In this document: positions 1 through 9,620 of the stretch, in pieces
Numbering within the stretch: the stretch's first letter is position 1
Layout of the letters: each line of letters opens with the position of its first letter
Source of the DNA: DASRIA01 sp963724065
Lineage (GTDB): Bacteria > Actinomycetota > Thermoleophilia > Solirubrobacterales > JBBDJG01
DNA length: 64,000 nt
Direction: 5' to 3'
Assembly: GCA_963724065.1 (NCBI GenBank)
Contig: CAVRTB010000006.1
Location: 620,001 to 684,000 of the forward strand
The notes under the pieces: generated by a model
What the model was told of the DNA's origin: nothing
Seen by the model: only the letters and a program-made list of their open reading frames with translations
Databases searched by the model: none
Program-made: the position numbers and the translations under genes

Positions 1-1
1 C

Positions 2-493
2 GAGAGCAACGTGACCCTGATGACCCTCCACAACGCGAAGGGCCTCGAGTACCCCGTGGTCTTCATCATCGGCGCGGAGGAGGGCGTGTTCCCGCACTCG
101 CGCTCGATCGACGAGGGCAACCTCGAGGAGGAGCGGCGCCTCTGCTACGTCGGGATCACGCGCGCGGAGTCGCAGCTCTACCTGACCTATGCGCGCACGC
201 GCTCGCTGTTCGGCACACGCTCGTACAACATGCCCTCGCGCTTCCTCGACGAGCTGCCGGCCGAGCTCACCACCGGCGACGCCGCGAGCCCCGCCGACCA
301 GTGGACCGCCCGCTCGCCGGCGCCGCAGCAGGCGCCGATCCCGTTCCACGTCGGGGACGACGTGGTCCACGCGACCTTCGGCGATGGCGTCGTGATCGGC
401 ACCGCGCGCGGAGGCATCGTGGCGGTGCGCTTCGCCGCGGATGGGTCCGAGCGCCAGCTGATGGCGGACTACGCGCCGCTCAAGCGGCGATGA
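2..493 (+). CDS. pcrA: UvrD/PcrA-type DNA helicase, C-terminal part
   Basis: Superfamily 1 ATP-dependent 3'-5' DNA helicase of repair and replication restart; only the last 163 codons are in the window, the 5' end lies outside. Helicase motif V (TLMTLHNAKGLEYPVVF) is near the start and motif VI (EEERRLCYVGITRA) follows about 40 residues later; both belong to domain 2A and contact ATP and DNA. The last 45 residues (from VGDDVVHATFGDGVV) match the Tudor-like tail of PcrA that binds RNA polymerase in Gram-positives. UvrD1 of actinobacteria is an equivalent naming choice. Family assignment is secure, paralogue choice is inference. Confidence 0.9.
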   Translation, partial: ESNVTLMTLHNAKGLEYPVVFIIGAEEGVFPHSRSIDEGNLEEERRLCYVGITRAESQLYLTYARTRSLFGTRSYNMPSRFLDELPAELTTGDAASPADQWTARSPAPQQAPIPFHVGDDVVHATFGDGVVIGTARGGIVAVRFAADGSERQLMADYAPLKRR

Positions 494-552
494 TCCGCCC
501 GCTCGCCCCCGGGGGACGGGGGGGCTTGCTGCTCGGGACCGATAGCGCCGCT

Positions 553-630
553 GATATCGCCGATATCGCCTGCACTATCGGCCCGCTTTTTCTCTTCCCC
601 CTCTTGGGGGGCGATATCGCCCGTGATATC
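553..630. repeat. cluster of four GATATC palindromes upstream of folD
   Basis: GATATC occurs at 553-558, 562-567, 613-618 and 625-630 in a GC-rich setting where one chance copy would already be unusual. The copies sit in two pairs (spacing 9 and 12 bases), and most are followed by GCC. Between the pairs lies a C5-TCTT-G5 hairpin (597-610). The last copy falls where the -35 of the candidate folD promoter would be. This may be an operator or a small intergenic repeat; no known motif is recognised. Confidence 0.45.
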
Positions 631-645
631 CCGCCTCGAGCGCGT

Positions 646-651
646 TAGCAT
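646..651 (+). promoter_or_regulatory. candidate -10 box of folD (TAGCAT)
   Basis: TAGCAT ends 10 bases before the folD ATG, so transcription would start within a few bases of the start codon. No Shine-Dalgarno lies between. The same TANNNT arrangement recurs before many genes of this window, which supports a near-leaderless transcript. Confidence 0.45.
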
Positions 652-661
652 CGCCGACCCC

Positions 662-1504
662 ATGGCGACGATCATCGATGGCAAGGCCGTGGCGGCACGC
701 GTGCGCGCGGCGGTCGCCGAGGAGGTGCGGCGCATGGACGTCGTGCCCGGCCTCGCGACCGTCCTCGTGGGCGACGACCCGGCCTCACATATATATGTGG
801 CCGGCAAGCACACGGCGTGCGCGGAGGTCGGCATCGCATCGATCCGGCACGACCTCCCGGCGGACACCCCCGAGGAGGCGCTGCTCGATCTGATCGCCGA
901 GCTCAACTCGGACCGGGCCGTGAGCGGCATCATCGTCCAGCTGCCGCTGCCCGCGCACCTCGACGCCGCGCGCGCGACGTCGGCCGTCGACCCGCTGAAG
1001 GACGTCGACGGCCTCACACCGACGAACGCGGGGCTACTGGTGCAGGGCCGGGACGCGATGGTGCCCGCGACGCCCTCCGGCGTGATCGAGCTGCTGCGCG
1101 CGTATGACACGCCGCTCGAGGGAGCCAACGCGGTCGTGGTCGGGCGCAGCGACCTCGTCGGCAAGCCGGTCGCGGCGCTGCTGCTCGCGCGAAACGCGAC
1201 CGTCACCGTCTGCCACTCGCGCACGCGCGACCTCGCCGCGGTTTGCCGCGAGGCCGACGTGCTTGTCGCCGCGGTCGGGCGGCCGCGGCTCATCACCGGG
1301 GACATGGTCGCCGAGGGCGCGACCGTGATCGACGTCGGAATGAACCGCACCGAGGACGGCCTCGCCGGCGACGTCGACTTCGATTCCGCCGCCGCCCGCG
1401 CCCGCGCGATCACGCCCGTGCCCGGCGGCGTGGGGCCGATGACGATCGCGATGCTGCTGCGCAATACGTTGAAAGCAGCCGCCGGTGGGGTCCGGCCGAT
1501 GTAG
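662..1504 (+). CDS. folD: bifunctional methylenetetrahydrofolate dehydrogenase/cyclohydrolase FolD
   Basis: Interconverts 5,10-methylene-THF, 5,10-methenyl-THF and 10-formyl-THF with NADP in the cytoplasm, feeding purine and formyl-Met synthesis. The 280-aa length is normal for FolD. Visible marks are the active-site segment YVAGKHTACAEVGI with its lysine (about residue 50), VDPLKDVDGLTP in the middle, the dinucleotide-binding GRSDLVGKPVAALLL, and the C-terminal TPVPGGVGPMTIAMLLRNT signature. ATG 662 is chosen because the protein then begins MATIIDGKAVA as in the family; an in-frame start at 623 would add an unconserved tail. It stands alone behind the helicase with its own promoter-like box. 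Confidence 0.95.
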   Translation: MATIIDGKAVAARVRAAVAEEVRRMDVVPGLATVLVGDDPASHIYVAGKHTACAEVGIASIRHDLPADTPEEALLDLIAELNSDRAVSGIIVQLPLPAHLDAARATSAVDPLKDVDGLTPTNAGLLVQGRDAMVPATPSGVIELLRAYDTPLEGANAVVVGRSDLVGKPVAALLLARNATVTVCHSRTRDLAAVCREADVLVAAVGRPRLITGDMVAEGATVIDVGMNRTEDGLAGDVDFDSAAARARAITPVPGGVGPMTIAMLLRNTLKAAAGGVRPM

Positions 1505-1536
1505 AAATATGTGTCAACCCCTACTTGGAGGCTTCG

Positions 1537-2163
1537 ATGGACTTCAGCAAGCTAAGGACCGGAGAGCTGGTGGCGGCGGTCGGTGGAGTCGTGCTGCTCG
1601 TCGCGATGTTCTTCGTCAACTGGTACGAGATCTCCGGCTTCGGCGGCCTGATCGAGCAGTTCGGCAACGCGGTCGGCGTCGACACCGGCATCAAGGCCTG
1701 GGACGGCCAGGGCTTCCTCGGCACGATCGCGAACCTCGTGATCCTCGCGGCGGCTGTCGCGGCGATCGCCCTCGCGGTCCTCACCGCGACGTCACGCTCG
1801 CCCGGCTTGCCGGTCGCGGCGAGTGCGCTCACGGCCGGCCTCGGGATCGGCGCCGTGGTCATGATCCTCGGTCGCATGGTCTTTCAGCCTGGCCCGAACG
1901 AGGTGGTCGACCTGAAGTTCGGGATCCTGCTCGCGCTGATCGGCGCCGCGGTCGTGGCGTACGGTGGATGGCGCAGCATGCAGGAGGAGGGAACGTCCTT
2001 CGAGGAGGCGCGCGACCAGTTGCGCTCGACGATGGCGGACCGCGGTGCTCCCGCCGCCGAGCCGGTCTCGCCCGCGGGCCCGGTGGGCGACGATCCACCA
2101 CCGGAGCCGAGCGACACACCGGCGCCGGATGCGTCCCGGCCGCCGCCCCGACCGACCCCCTGA
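1537..2163 (+). CDS. membrane protein of unknown function
   Basis: A 208-aa protein with about four hydrophobic segments: residues 10-30 (LVAAVGGVVLLVAMFFVNWY), 65-85, 90-110 and 125-145, followed by a charged Pro/Ala/Asp-rich cytoplasmic-looking tail of about 60 residues ending PPPRPTP. Start at ATG 1537 is supported by a TTGGAGG Shine-Dalgarno at 1526-1532. The gene begins 32 bases after folD and could be co-transcribed with it. No enzymatic motif is visible and I do not recognise a named family. Confidence 0.8.
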   Translation: MDFSKLRTGELVAAVGGVVLLVAMFFVNWYEISGFGGLIEQFGNAVGVDTGIKAWDGQGFLGTIANLVILAAAVAAIALAVLTATSRSPGLPVAASALTAGLGIGAVVMILGRMVFQPGPNEVVDLKFGILLALIGAAVVAYGGWRSMQEEGTSFEEARDQLRSTMADRGAPAAEPVSPAGPVGDDPPPEPSDTPAPDASRPPPRPTP

Positions 2164-2193
2164 CGACGGCTTCAATCCGCTGTGCCGTTCATG

Positions 2194-2199
2194 TAGGCT
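2194..2199 (+). promoter_or_regulatory. candidate -10 box for the cold-shock gene (TAGGCT)
   Basis: TAGGCT here would start a transcript near 2206, leaving a leader of about 60 nt before the cold-shock GTG start. A structured leader of this kind is usual for cold-shock genes. The assignment rests on position and motif only. Confidence 0.35.
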
Positions 2200-2268
2200 G
2201 CGCGCGTCGTATCAAGCCAGCAGGGTTCGGGCCCCGCTTCGAGCCTGCGGGAAGCACTAGGAGGACCA

Positions 2269-2469
2269 GTGCCTGAAGGCACCGTAAAGTGGTTCAGCAA
2301 CGAGAAGGGCTTCGGCTTCATCGAGCGCGAGTCGGGCGACGATGTGTTCGTGCATTTCTCCCAGATTGCTCAGGACGGCTACAAGTCGCTCGAGCAAGGA
2401 CAGCGCGTTACCTTCGAGATCACCGAGGGCCCCAAGGGGCTTCAGGCGGCGGAGGTCAAGCTCGTCTGA
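2269..2469 (+). CDS. cold-shock domain protein (CspA family)
   Basis: Single OB-fold RNA/DNA-binding protein of 66 aa that melts RNA secondary structure. Both nucleic-acid-binding motifs are visible: RNP1 (KGFGFIE, residues 13-19) and RNP2 (VFVHF, 26-30), and the chain opens with the family signature GTVKWF. GTG 2269 is chosen because an AGGAGG Shine-Dalgarno (2259-2264) precedes it by the normal distance and the length matches the family. It is followed by gatC after 27 bases but has its own leader. Which paralogue it is (CspA, B or similar) cannot be told. Confidence 0.95.
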   Translation: MPEGTVKWFSNEKGFGFIERESGDDVFVHFSQIAQDGYKSLEQGQRVTFEITEGPKGLQAAEVKLV

Positions 2470-2496
2470 CATGACGGGCTTGACACGCGCCGGTCG

Positions 2497-2781
2497 ATGA
2501 TCGACCGCGACCAGGTTCTGCATGTCGCCCGCCTCGCGCGGCTGCGCTTGTCCGAGGACGAGATCGAGCGCATGACGCGCGAGCTGTCGACGGTGCTCGA
2601 CCACATCGAGAAGATCGCCGAGCTCGACCTCGACGGCGTGCCGGCCACGTCGCACGTCGTCGAGGTCGAGAACGTGTTGCGCGCGGACGAGCCACGCGAG
2701 AGCCAGCCGCTCGAGAAGGTCCTCGCACCAGCTCCCGACGCGACGGCGGCCGGCTTCCGGGTACCGACTCCGGGCCAGTGA
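2497..2781 (+). CDS. gatC: Asp/Glu-tRNA amidotransferase subunit C
   Basis: Small 94-aa subunit that wraps around GatA and GatB in the GatCAB complex, which converts Glu-tRNA(Gln) and Asp-tRNA(Asn) to the amidated forms. Family marks are the N-terminal helical segment VLHVARLARLRLSEDEIERM and the C-terminal region around LRADEPRES. It is the first gene of gatC-gatA-gatB; its stop overlaps the gatA start as GTGA (2778-2781), implying translational coupling. Confidence 0.95.
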   Translation: MIDRDQVLHVARLARLRLSEDEIERMTRELSTVLDHIEKIAELDLDGVPATSHVVEVENVLRADEPRESQPLEKVLAPAPDATAAGFRVPTPGQ

Positions 2782-4216
2782 GCACCGAGCCGGTCAGACT
2801 GTCCGCGACCGAGGCGATCGAGCGCATCCGCGCCCGCGACATCGGGCCCGGCGAGCTGTTCGCCGCGTACCGCGAGCGCATCGAGCGCCACGACCTCGGC
2901 GCTTTTCTCTGGACCGCCGATCAGGCCCCAGAGGCGGACGGCCCGCTGGCCGGACTGCCGATCGCGGTGAAGGATCTGTTCTGCACGGAGGGAGTTCCCA
3001 CGACCGCCGGCTCGCGCATCCTCGAAGGCCACCGCCCGCTCTACACCGCAACCGCGTTACGGCGGCTCGTCGCCGCCGGGGCAACGATGATCGGGAAGAC
3101 CAACATGGACGAGTTCGCGATGGGGTCATCCAACGAGAACTCCGGGTACGGCGTCGTGCGCAACCCGTGGGACACCGGGCGTGTGCCCGGCGGCTCGAGC
3201 GGCGGGTCGGCCGCCGCGGTCGCGGCCGGCCTCGCACCTTGGGCGATCGGGACCGACACCGGCGGGTCGATCCGCCAGCCGGCCGCGCTCTGCGGGATCG
3301 TCGGGTTGAAGCCCACCTACGGCGCGATCTCGCGCTACGGCATGGTCGCCTTTGCGTCGTCGCTCGACCAGTGCGGCCCGCTCACGCGCACGGTCGCCGA
3401 CTCGGCGCTGCTGCTCGCGCAGATGGTGGGACACGATCGTTGCGACTCGACGTCGCTCGGCCTGCCCGAGGCGGTGCGCACACCGAGTCGCACGGACCTG
3501 AAGGGGCTGCGGTTCGGCGTTCCCGTCGAGCTGTCCTCGAGCGCCTCCGGCATGGAGCCCGGGGTGGGGGAGGTGTTCGATCGCACGATCGCGCGAATCG
3601 AGGAGGCCGGGGGCGAGGTCGTCGAGGTCCACCTGCCGCACGCGCCCCACGGGATCAGCGCCTACTACGTGATCGCGCCCGCGGAGGCGTCGGCGAACCT
3701 CGCCCGCTACGACGGGGTGCGCTTCGGGCTGAGGGCCGCAAACGGAACGCTGCTCGACCTCTACGAGAACACCCGCGCACAGGGCTTCGGCGCCGAGGTG
3801 AAGCGCCGCATCATGCTCGGCACCTTCGCGCTGTCGGCGGGCTACTACGAGGCGTACTACGGCCGCGCCCAGCGCGTTCGCACCAAGATCGCCGACGACT
3901 TCCGCGCGGCTTTCGAGACCTGCGACCTGATCGTGACCCCCACGTCGCCGAGCGTCGCCTTCAAGCTCGGCGAGCGCACCGGCGATCCGCTCGCGATGTA
4001 CATGTCGGATTACTGCACCGTGCCGATGTCGCTGGCCGGCATCCCGGCGATCTCGATTCCAGCAGGGCTCGCGAAGCCCGCGGGCGGCGGCGGGCCTGAG
4101 GCAGGCCTGCCCGTCGGCTTCCAGATCGCCGGCCCTGCCTTCTCGGAGAACCTGCTGCTCGACGCCGCGCACGCTCTCGAGGGCGCGATCGGGTTCGACG
4201 TGACGGGAGCGATGCC

Positions 4217-4220
<4 letters not shown>
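2778..4220 (+). CDS. gatA: Asp/Glu-tRNA amidotransferase subunit A
   Basis: Glutaminase subunit (480 aa, amidase-signature family) that releases ammonia from glutamine for GatB. The Ser-cisSer-Lys catalytic machinery is visible: Lys in GLPIAVKDLF (about residue 62), the Gly/Ser-rich loop GGSSGGSAAAVAAG (about 136-149), and the nucleophile segment GTDTGGSIRQPAA (about 157-169). Start GTG 2778 overlaps the gatC stop; the end overlaps the gatB start as GTGA at 4217-4220. The operon points to an indirect tRNA-dependent route to Gln and/or Asn. Confidence 0.97.
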
Positions 4221-5662
<1,442 letters not shown>

Positions 5663-5665
5663 CGC

Positions 5666-5953
5666 GTGACCGGCGGGGCGCTCGTCGTGCTCGCGTTCTC
5701 CTTCGGCCTCGCCGCCGGCGTGATCGGGAAGATCAAGGGCAGCTCGTTCTGGGTGTGGTTCCTGATCGGCCTGTGCCTGCCGCTGTTCGGTCTGCTCGCG
5801 GCGATCCTCTACCGCTTCGAGCGTGACGAGCCGCGCCGGCGGTGCCCACACTGCGGTGCGATCCGCCCGATCGCCGACCAGGTCTGCACCGTCTGCGGAG
5901 AAGACATGGACTGGCCCGAGCCGGACGAAGTGGTGCGGCCGAAGGGCCGGTGA
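5666..5953 (+). CDS. small membrane protein with zinc ribbon
   Basis: A 95-aa protein with two hydrophobic segments (residues 3-20 and 27-46, the second WVWFLIGLCLPLFGLLAAIL) followed by a cytoplasmic zinc ribbon with two CxxC knuckles (CPHCG at about 60-64 and CTVCG at about 74-78). GTG 5666 starts only three bases after the gatB stop, so it is probably the fourth gene of that operon. Its stop abuts the convergent gene at 5954 with no spacer. Function is unknown. Confidence 0.8.
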   Translation: MTGGALVVLAFSFGLAAGVIGKIKGSSFWVWFLIGLCLPLFGLLAAILYRFERDEPRRRCPHCGAIRPIADQVCTVCGEDMDWPEPDEVVRPKGR

Positions 5954-7228
5954 TCAGCGCTCGAAGGAGTCGAACGACTCCGGTGACTCGGCGGCCGGGC
6001 GCGATCTGTGGCGCGGAACCGTCACCTTCACGAGCGCGCGGCACGTGGCGCCCAGGTCGTCCGTCGCCTCCAGCTCCACCGTGTACACGCGCCCGTCCCC
6101 GCGCGGCGCACGCTCCGCTCGCAGGAGGACCTCGCCCTCGCCGCCCGGCCGCGCGTCGGGCCGCGTCGGGTCGCCGGGGCCACGGACGGGCTCGTCCTGG
6201 GTGACGGCGACCACCGCGAGCGAGATGGGATCACCGTCGGCGTCGGTCGCCCCCGAGAATGCCACGGAGCGCAGCTTGCGGTTCGGCGGCCACAGCAGGT
6301 CGGGATTGGCCGCGATCCCGGAGCAGTCCGGCGGCCGGTTCGGCAGCGGCTGCCAGTCGAAGCCGAAGGCAATGAAGACGAGCAGCTGCTGGTCGGAGCC
6401 GTCGGCGTCCATGGACCAGATCCCAGGAAAGCGGGGCGGGAACGGCGGTCCCGTCGTGGGTGGGGGAAGGTGGCGGTCGCTGAGGAACGCGATCCGGTCG
6501 CCGGAGGGGGACCAGACGGCCTGTCGGTCGTCGCTCGGATCGGATGTCAGCGAGGCGTCGATGGAGCCGTCGCGGCGCATCACCCGGATGTCGCCCTGTC
6601 CCTGCAGCCCGGCGTGGATCGTGACCGCGAGCCGCTGCCCGTCCGGCGCCCACTCGGGGTCGTCCCCCTCCCCAATTGCCTGCCGGCCGGCGCCCGTCGG
6701 CGAGGCGACGCAGATCTGGTCGCTGACACACTCGAACGCGATCAGCGCGCCGTCGGGCGACCAGTCGGGGTCCCCGCCCGTCCCGATGAACGTTCGGCCC
6801 GTGCCGTCCGCCCCGATCGTGAAGAGCCCGCCGACGTCGCTGTACACAAGCCTCGAACCGTCGGCGGACCAGCTCACCGTCGAGGTCGAGGCCACCCTCG
6901 TCACGCGCTGGAGGGCGGACCCGTCAGCGTGCATCACGCTCAGGTAATAGACGGGCCCGGGCGTGCGCTCGATGAACGCGATCAGGGCCCCGTCGGGGGA
7001 CCAGGCTGGGTCGCGCGCGGCGCCGTCGGGGGCGCTTGCGGTGAGACGCTTCCGCTCCACGCCGAGATCACCCCCGTCCGGCGGCACCGCGTAGACGTCC
7101 TCGGTGCCCTGCTCGCTCAGCGCTGAGAAGGCGAGGTCGCCGTCACGTCCCGGGAACGCCGCCCAGGCGGGCGATGGGGCAGCGACCGCCGCGCACAGCG
7201 CCACAGCTATCAAGAGCTCCTTCCTCAC
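5954..7228 (-). CDS. secreted TolB-like beta-propeller protein
   Basis: 424-aa exported protein with a signal peptide (MRKELLIAVALCAAVAAPSPAWA, cleavage likely after AWA). The body is a run of PD40/WD40-like repeats carrying the recurring SPDG segment (for example DPAWSPDGALIAFIERT, VSWSADGSRL, PDWSPDGALIAFE, PEWAPDGQRLAV, AVWSPSGDRIAFL). The last 120 residues form a separate domain starting PDCSGIAANPDLLWPPN and containing VTQDEPVRG and LRAERAPRGDGRVY. A paralogue with the same architecture is encoded at 21989-23269. Role unknown; a cell-surface binding function is inference. Confidence 0.85.
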   Translation of the reverse strand: MRKELLIAVALCAAVAAPSPAWAAFPGRDGDLAFSALSEQGTEDVYAVPPDGGDLGVERKRLTASAPDGAARDPAWSPDGALIAFIERTPGPVYYLSVMHADGSALQRVTRVASTSTVSWSADGSRLVYSDVGGLFTIGADGTGRTFIGTGGDPDWSPDGALIAFECVSDQICVASPTGAGRQAIGEGDDPEWAPDGQRLAVTIHAGLQGQGDIRVMRRDGSIDASLTSDPSDDRQAVWSPSGDRIAFLSDRHLPPPTTGPPFPPRFPGIWSMDADGSDQQLLVFIAFGFDWQPLPNRPPDCSGIAANPDLLWPPNRKLRSVAFSGATDADGDPISLAVVAVTQDEPVRGPGDPTRPDARPGGEGEVLLRAERAPRGDGRVYTVELEATDDLGATCRALVKVTVPRHRSRPAAESPESFDSFER

Positions 7229-7278
7229 TCAGCGCGAGCCTAGTCGAACACCCTGCGCTGGCGCAAAAAGCCCGGTGG

Positions 7279-7284
7279 TACACT
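7279..7284 (+). promoter_or_regulatory. candidate -10 box of the ilvBN operon (TACACT)
   Basis: TACACT lies 89 bases before the ilvB ATG, giving a leader of about 80 nt. The leader contains a short GC hairpin (7296-7300 with 7307-7311) followed at a distance by a T5 run, but no leader peptide rich in branched-chain residues is visible. Confidence 0.35.
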
Positions 7285-7373
7285 CGGCCGTCACGGGCGC
7301 GCGGGGGCGCCGCAATCCTTTTTCGCTCGTTTTGCGGGGCTTTTCCCGGCCGACTTTACGAAAGGAGGGTGCC

Positions 7374-9056
7374 ATGCGAGCAGTCGACGCGATGATGGAA
7401 TGTCTCAAGGCGGAGGGTGTCGATGCCGTATTCGGCATCCCCGGCGGAGCGAACCTGCCGACCTACGACGCGCTCTACGACGCGGGCATCCGCAGCATCC
7501 TGTGCCGCCACGAGCAGGGTGCGGGCCACGCCGCCGAGGGCTACGCGAAGGCCTCCGGCCGTGTGGGCGTCGCGCTCGCGACCTCAGGCCCCGGTGCCAC
7601 GAACCTCGTGACGCCGATCGCCGACGCGATGCTCGACTCCGTGCCGACGGTCTTCATCACCGGCCAGGTGAGAACCGACCTGATCGGGACGGACGGCTTC
7701 CAGGAGGCCGACATCATGGGGATCACGATGGCGGTGATCAAGCACTCCTTCCAGGTGCTCGACCCGCGCGAGATCCCGCACATCATCCACGAGGCGTTCC
7801 ACGTCGCGCGCTCGGGACGGCCCGGGCCGGTCCTGGTCGACGTCCCGCAGGACCTCTCGCGCGCGGACATCCCTTACGACCCGAGCGAGGCGCAGAAGGT
7901 CGACCTGCCCGGCTACAAGAACTTCGTCGAGGGCAACGCCAAGCAGATCCGGCTCGCCGCGAAGGCGCTCGCGAACGCGAAGCGCCCGATCCTCTACGTC
8001 GGCGGCGGTGTGGTGAACGGCAACGCGGCCGAGGAGGTCACCGAGCTTGCGACGGCCGGCGGCTTCCCCGTGACGTGCACGCTGATGGGCCTCGGGGCCT
8101 TTCCGGCGCCGCACGAGAACTGGCTCGGCATGCTCGGCATGCACGGCACGCGCACGGCGAACTACGCGATGGACAACGCTGACCTGATCGTCGCCGTCGG
8201 CGCGCGCTTCGACGACCGCATCACGGGCAAGCTCTCCGAGTTCGCCCCCAAGGCCAAGTTCGTCCACATCGACATCGACCCGGCCGAGATCTCGAAGAAC
8301 ATCCCGGCCCACATCCCGATCGTCGGCGACTCCAAGCGGATCCTGCCGAAGCTCACCGCCGAGTACCGCGCGCTCGAGGCCGACCGCTCGCGCATGGACG
8401 AGTGGTGGGCGCAGCTGCGCCGCTGGCAGGACGAGCACCCGCTGAAGTTCGAGGGCTCGCAGGAGGGCGACATCCCGCCGCAGCGCATGATCCAGGCGCT
8501 GTACTCGGTCACCGGCGGCGACGCGATCATCACATCGGACGTGGGCCAGCACCAGATGTGGACCGCGCAGCACTTCCACTTCGCGAAGCCGCGCCGCTGG
8601 ATCAACTCCGGCGGGCTCGGGACGATGGGGTTCGGCCTTCCGTCGGCGATCGGCGCGAAGGTCGCGCAGCCGGACGAGCTGGTCGTCTGTGTCGCCGGCG
8701 ACGGCAGCCTCGTGATGACCTGCCAGGAGCTTGCGACCGCCGTCGAGCACGACATCGACGTGAAGGTGTTCATCATGAACAACGGCTACCTCGGCATGGT
8801 GCGCCAGTGGCAGGAGCTCTTCTGGGACAAGCGCTACAGCTCGGTCGAGATGGGCGCGAGCCCGGACTGGGTGAAGCTCGCCGAGGCGTTCGGCGCCCGC
8901 GGCATGCGCGTCGAGCAGGATGCGGACGTCGAGGACGCGATGCGCGAGGCGATCGCCACGGACGGCCCCGTGGTGCTCGACGTGCGCGTGCGCAAGGAGG
9001 AGAACTGCTACCCGATGATCCCCGCCGGCGCTGCCGCGCGGGACATGGTCGGGTGA
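7374..9056 (+). CDS. ilvB: acetolactate synthase large (catalytic) subunit
   Basis: TPP- and FAD-dependent enzyme condensing pyruvate with pyruvate or 2-ketobutyrate, first common step of Val/Leu/Ile synthesis. The 560-aa chain shows the catalytic glutamate in RHEQGAGHAAEGYA (about residues 44-57), the FAD-domain core, and the TPP motif GDGSLVM...NNGYLGMVRQWQ (about 442-477). ATG 7374 is fixed by a strong AAAGGAGGG Shine-Dalgarno (7361-7369); the reading frame stays open further upstream but that part is unconserved. ilvN follows after six bases. ilvC is separated from the pair by the menaquinone genes. Confidence 0.96.
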   Translation: MRAVDAMMECLKAEGVDAVFGIPGGANLPTYDALYDAGIRSILCRHEQGAGHAAEGYAKASGRVGVALATSGPGATNLVTPIADAMLDSVPTVFITGQVRTDLIGTDGFQEADIMGITMAVIKHSFQVLDPREIPHIIHEAFHVARSGRPGPVLVDVPQDLSRADIPYDPSEAQKVDLPGYKNFVEGNAKQIRLAAKALANAKRPILYVGGGVVNGNAAEEVTELATAGGFPVTCTLMGLGAFPAPHENWLGMLGMHGTRTANYAMDNADLIVAVGARFDDRITGKLSEFAPKAKFVHIDIDPAEISKNIPAHIPIVGDSKRILPKLTAEYRALEADRSRMDEWWAQLRRWQDEHPLKFEGSQEGDIPPQRMIQALYSVTGGDAIITSDVGQHQMWTAQHFHFAKPRRWINSGGLGTMGFGLPSAIGAKVAQPDELVVCVAGDGSLVMTCQELATAVEHDIDVKVFIMNNGYLGMVRQWQELFWDKRYSSVEMGASPDWVKLAEAFGARGMRVEQDADVEDAMREAIATDGPVVLDVRVRKEENCYPMIPAGAAARDMVG

Positions 9057-9062
9057 TCCTCC

Positions 9063-9620
9063 GTGGGTGAGCCCGGAACAAAGGAAGTCCTGAGCCTCGA
9101 GGACCTCGAGGCGGCCGGCAACATCCATACCGGCCGAAAGCACGTGCTGTCGGTGCTCGTCGAGAACAAGGCCGGCGTACTCACGCGGGTCGCGGGCCTC
9201 TTCGCGCGGCGCGGGTTCAACATCGGCACGCTCGCGGTGGGACCGACCGAGGACGAGGCGGTGTCACGCGTGACGATCACGCTCGACGGCGCCTCGCACC
9301 CGATCGACCAGGTCACGAAGCAGCTCCACAAGCTCGTCAACGTGATCAAGATCCGCGACCTCGAGCCGGAGGAGACGATCGCTCGCGAGATGGCGCTTTT
9401 CAAGGTGTCCGCGGACAGCTCGACCCGCGCCGAGATCATGCAGCTCGCCGACATCTTCAGGAGCCGGATCATCGACGTGTCGAGCCGTACCGTGACGATC
9501 GAGGTGACGGGGATCGCCGACAAGATCGAGGCCTTCGAGGGCATGGTGCGCCCGTTCGGCCTCGTCGAGATGGTCCGCACGGGCGAGATCGCGATCGCGC
9601 GCGGCAAGTCACAGACATAG
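9063..9620 (+). CDS. ilvN: acetolactate synthase small (regulatory) subunit
   Basis: 185-aa regulatory partner of IlvB that confers feedback inhibition by valine. The N-terminal ACT domain is clear (VLVENKAGVLTRVAGLFARRGFNI, about residues 33-56) and the second half (KVSADSSTRAEIMQLADIFR...) is the usual IlvH C-terminal domain. A leading tail of about 25 residues (GEPGTKEVLSLEDLEAAGN) precedes the ACT domain, so the exact start (GTG 9063, or GTG 9067 out of frame) is fixed mainly by frame. The 3' end overlaps the convergent gene by 12 bases. Confidence 0.94.
   Translation: MGEPGTKEVLSLEDLEAAGNIHTGRKHVLSVLVENKAGVLTRVAGLFARRGFNIGTLAVGPTEDEAVSRVTITLDGASHPIDQVTKQLHKLVNVIKIRDLEPEETIAREMALFKVSADSSTRAEIMQLADIFRSRIIDVSSRTVTIEVTGIADKIEAFEGMVRPFGLVEMVRTGEIAIARGKSQT

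Noticed and set aside
7291..7330. ilvB leader hairpin plus T5 as an attenuator
   Set aside because: Stem of only 5 bp, seven bases from the T-run, and no leader peptide with Val/Ile/Leu codons.
7104..7373. 90-codon N-terminal extension of ilvB
   Set aside because: Unconserved, overlaps the 5' end of the divergent TolB gene, and the Shine-Dalgarno at 7361-7369 fixes ATG 7374.
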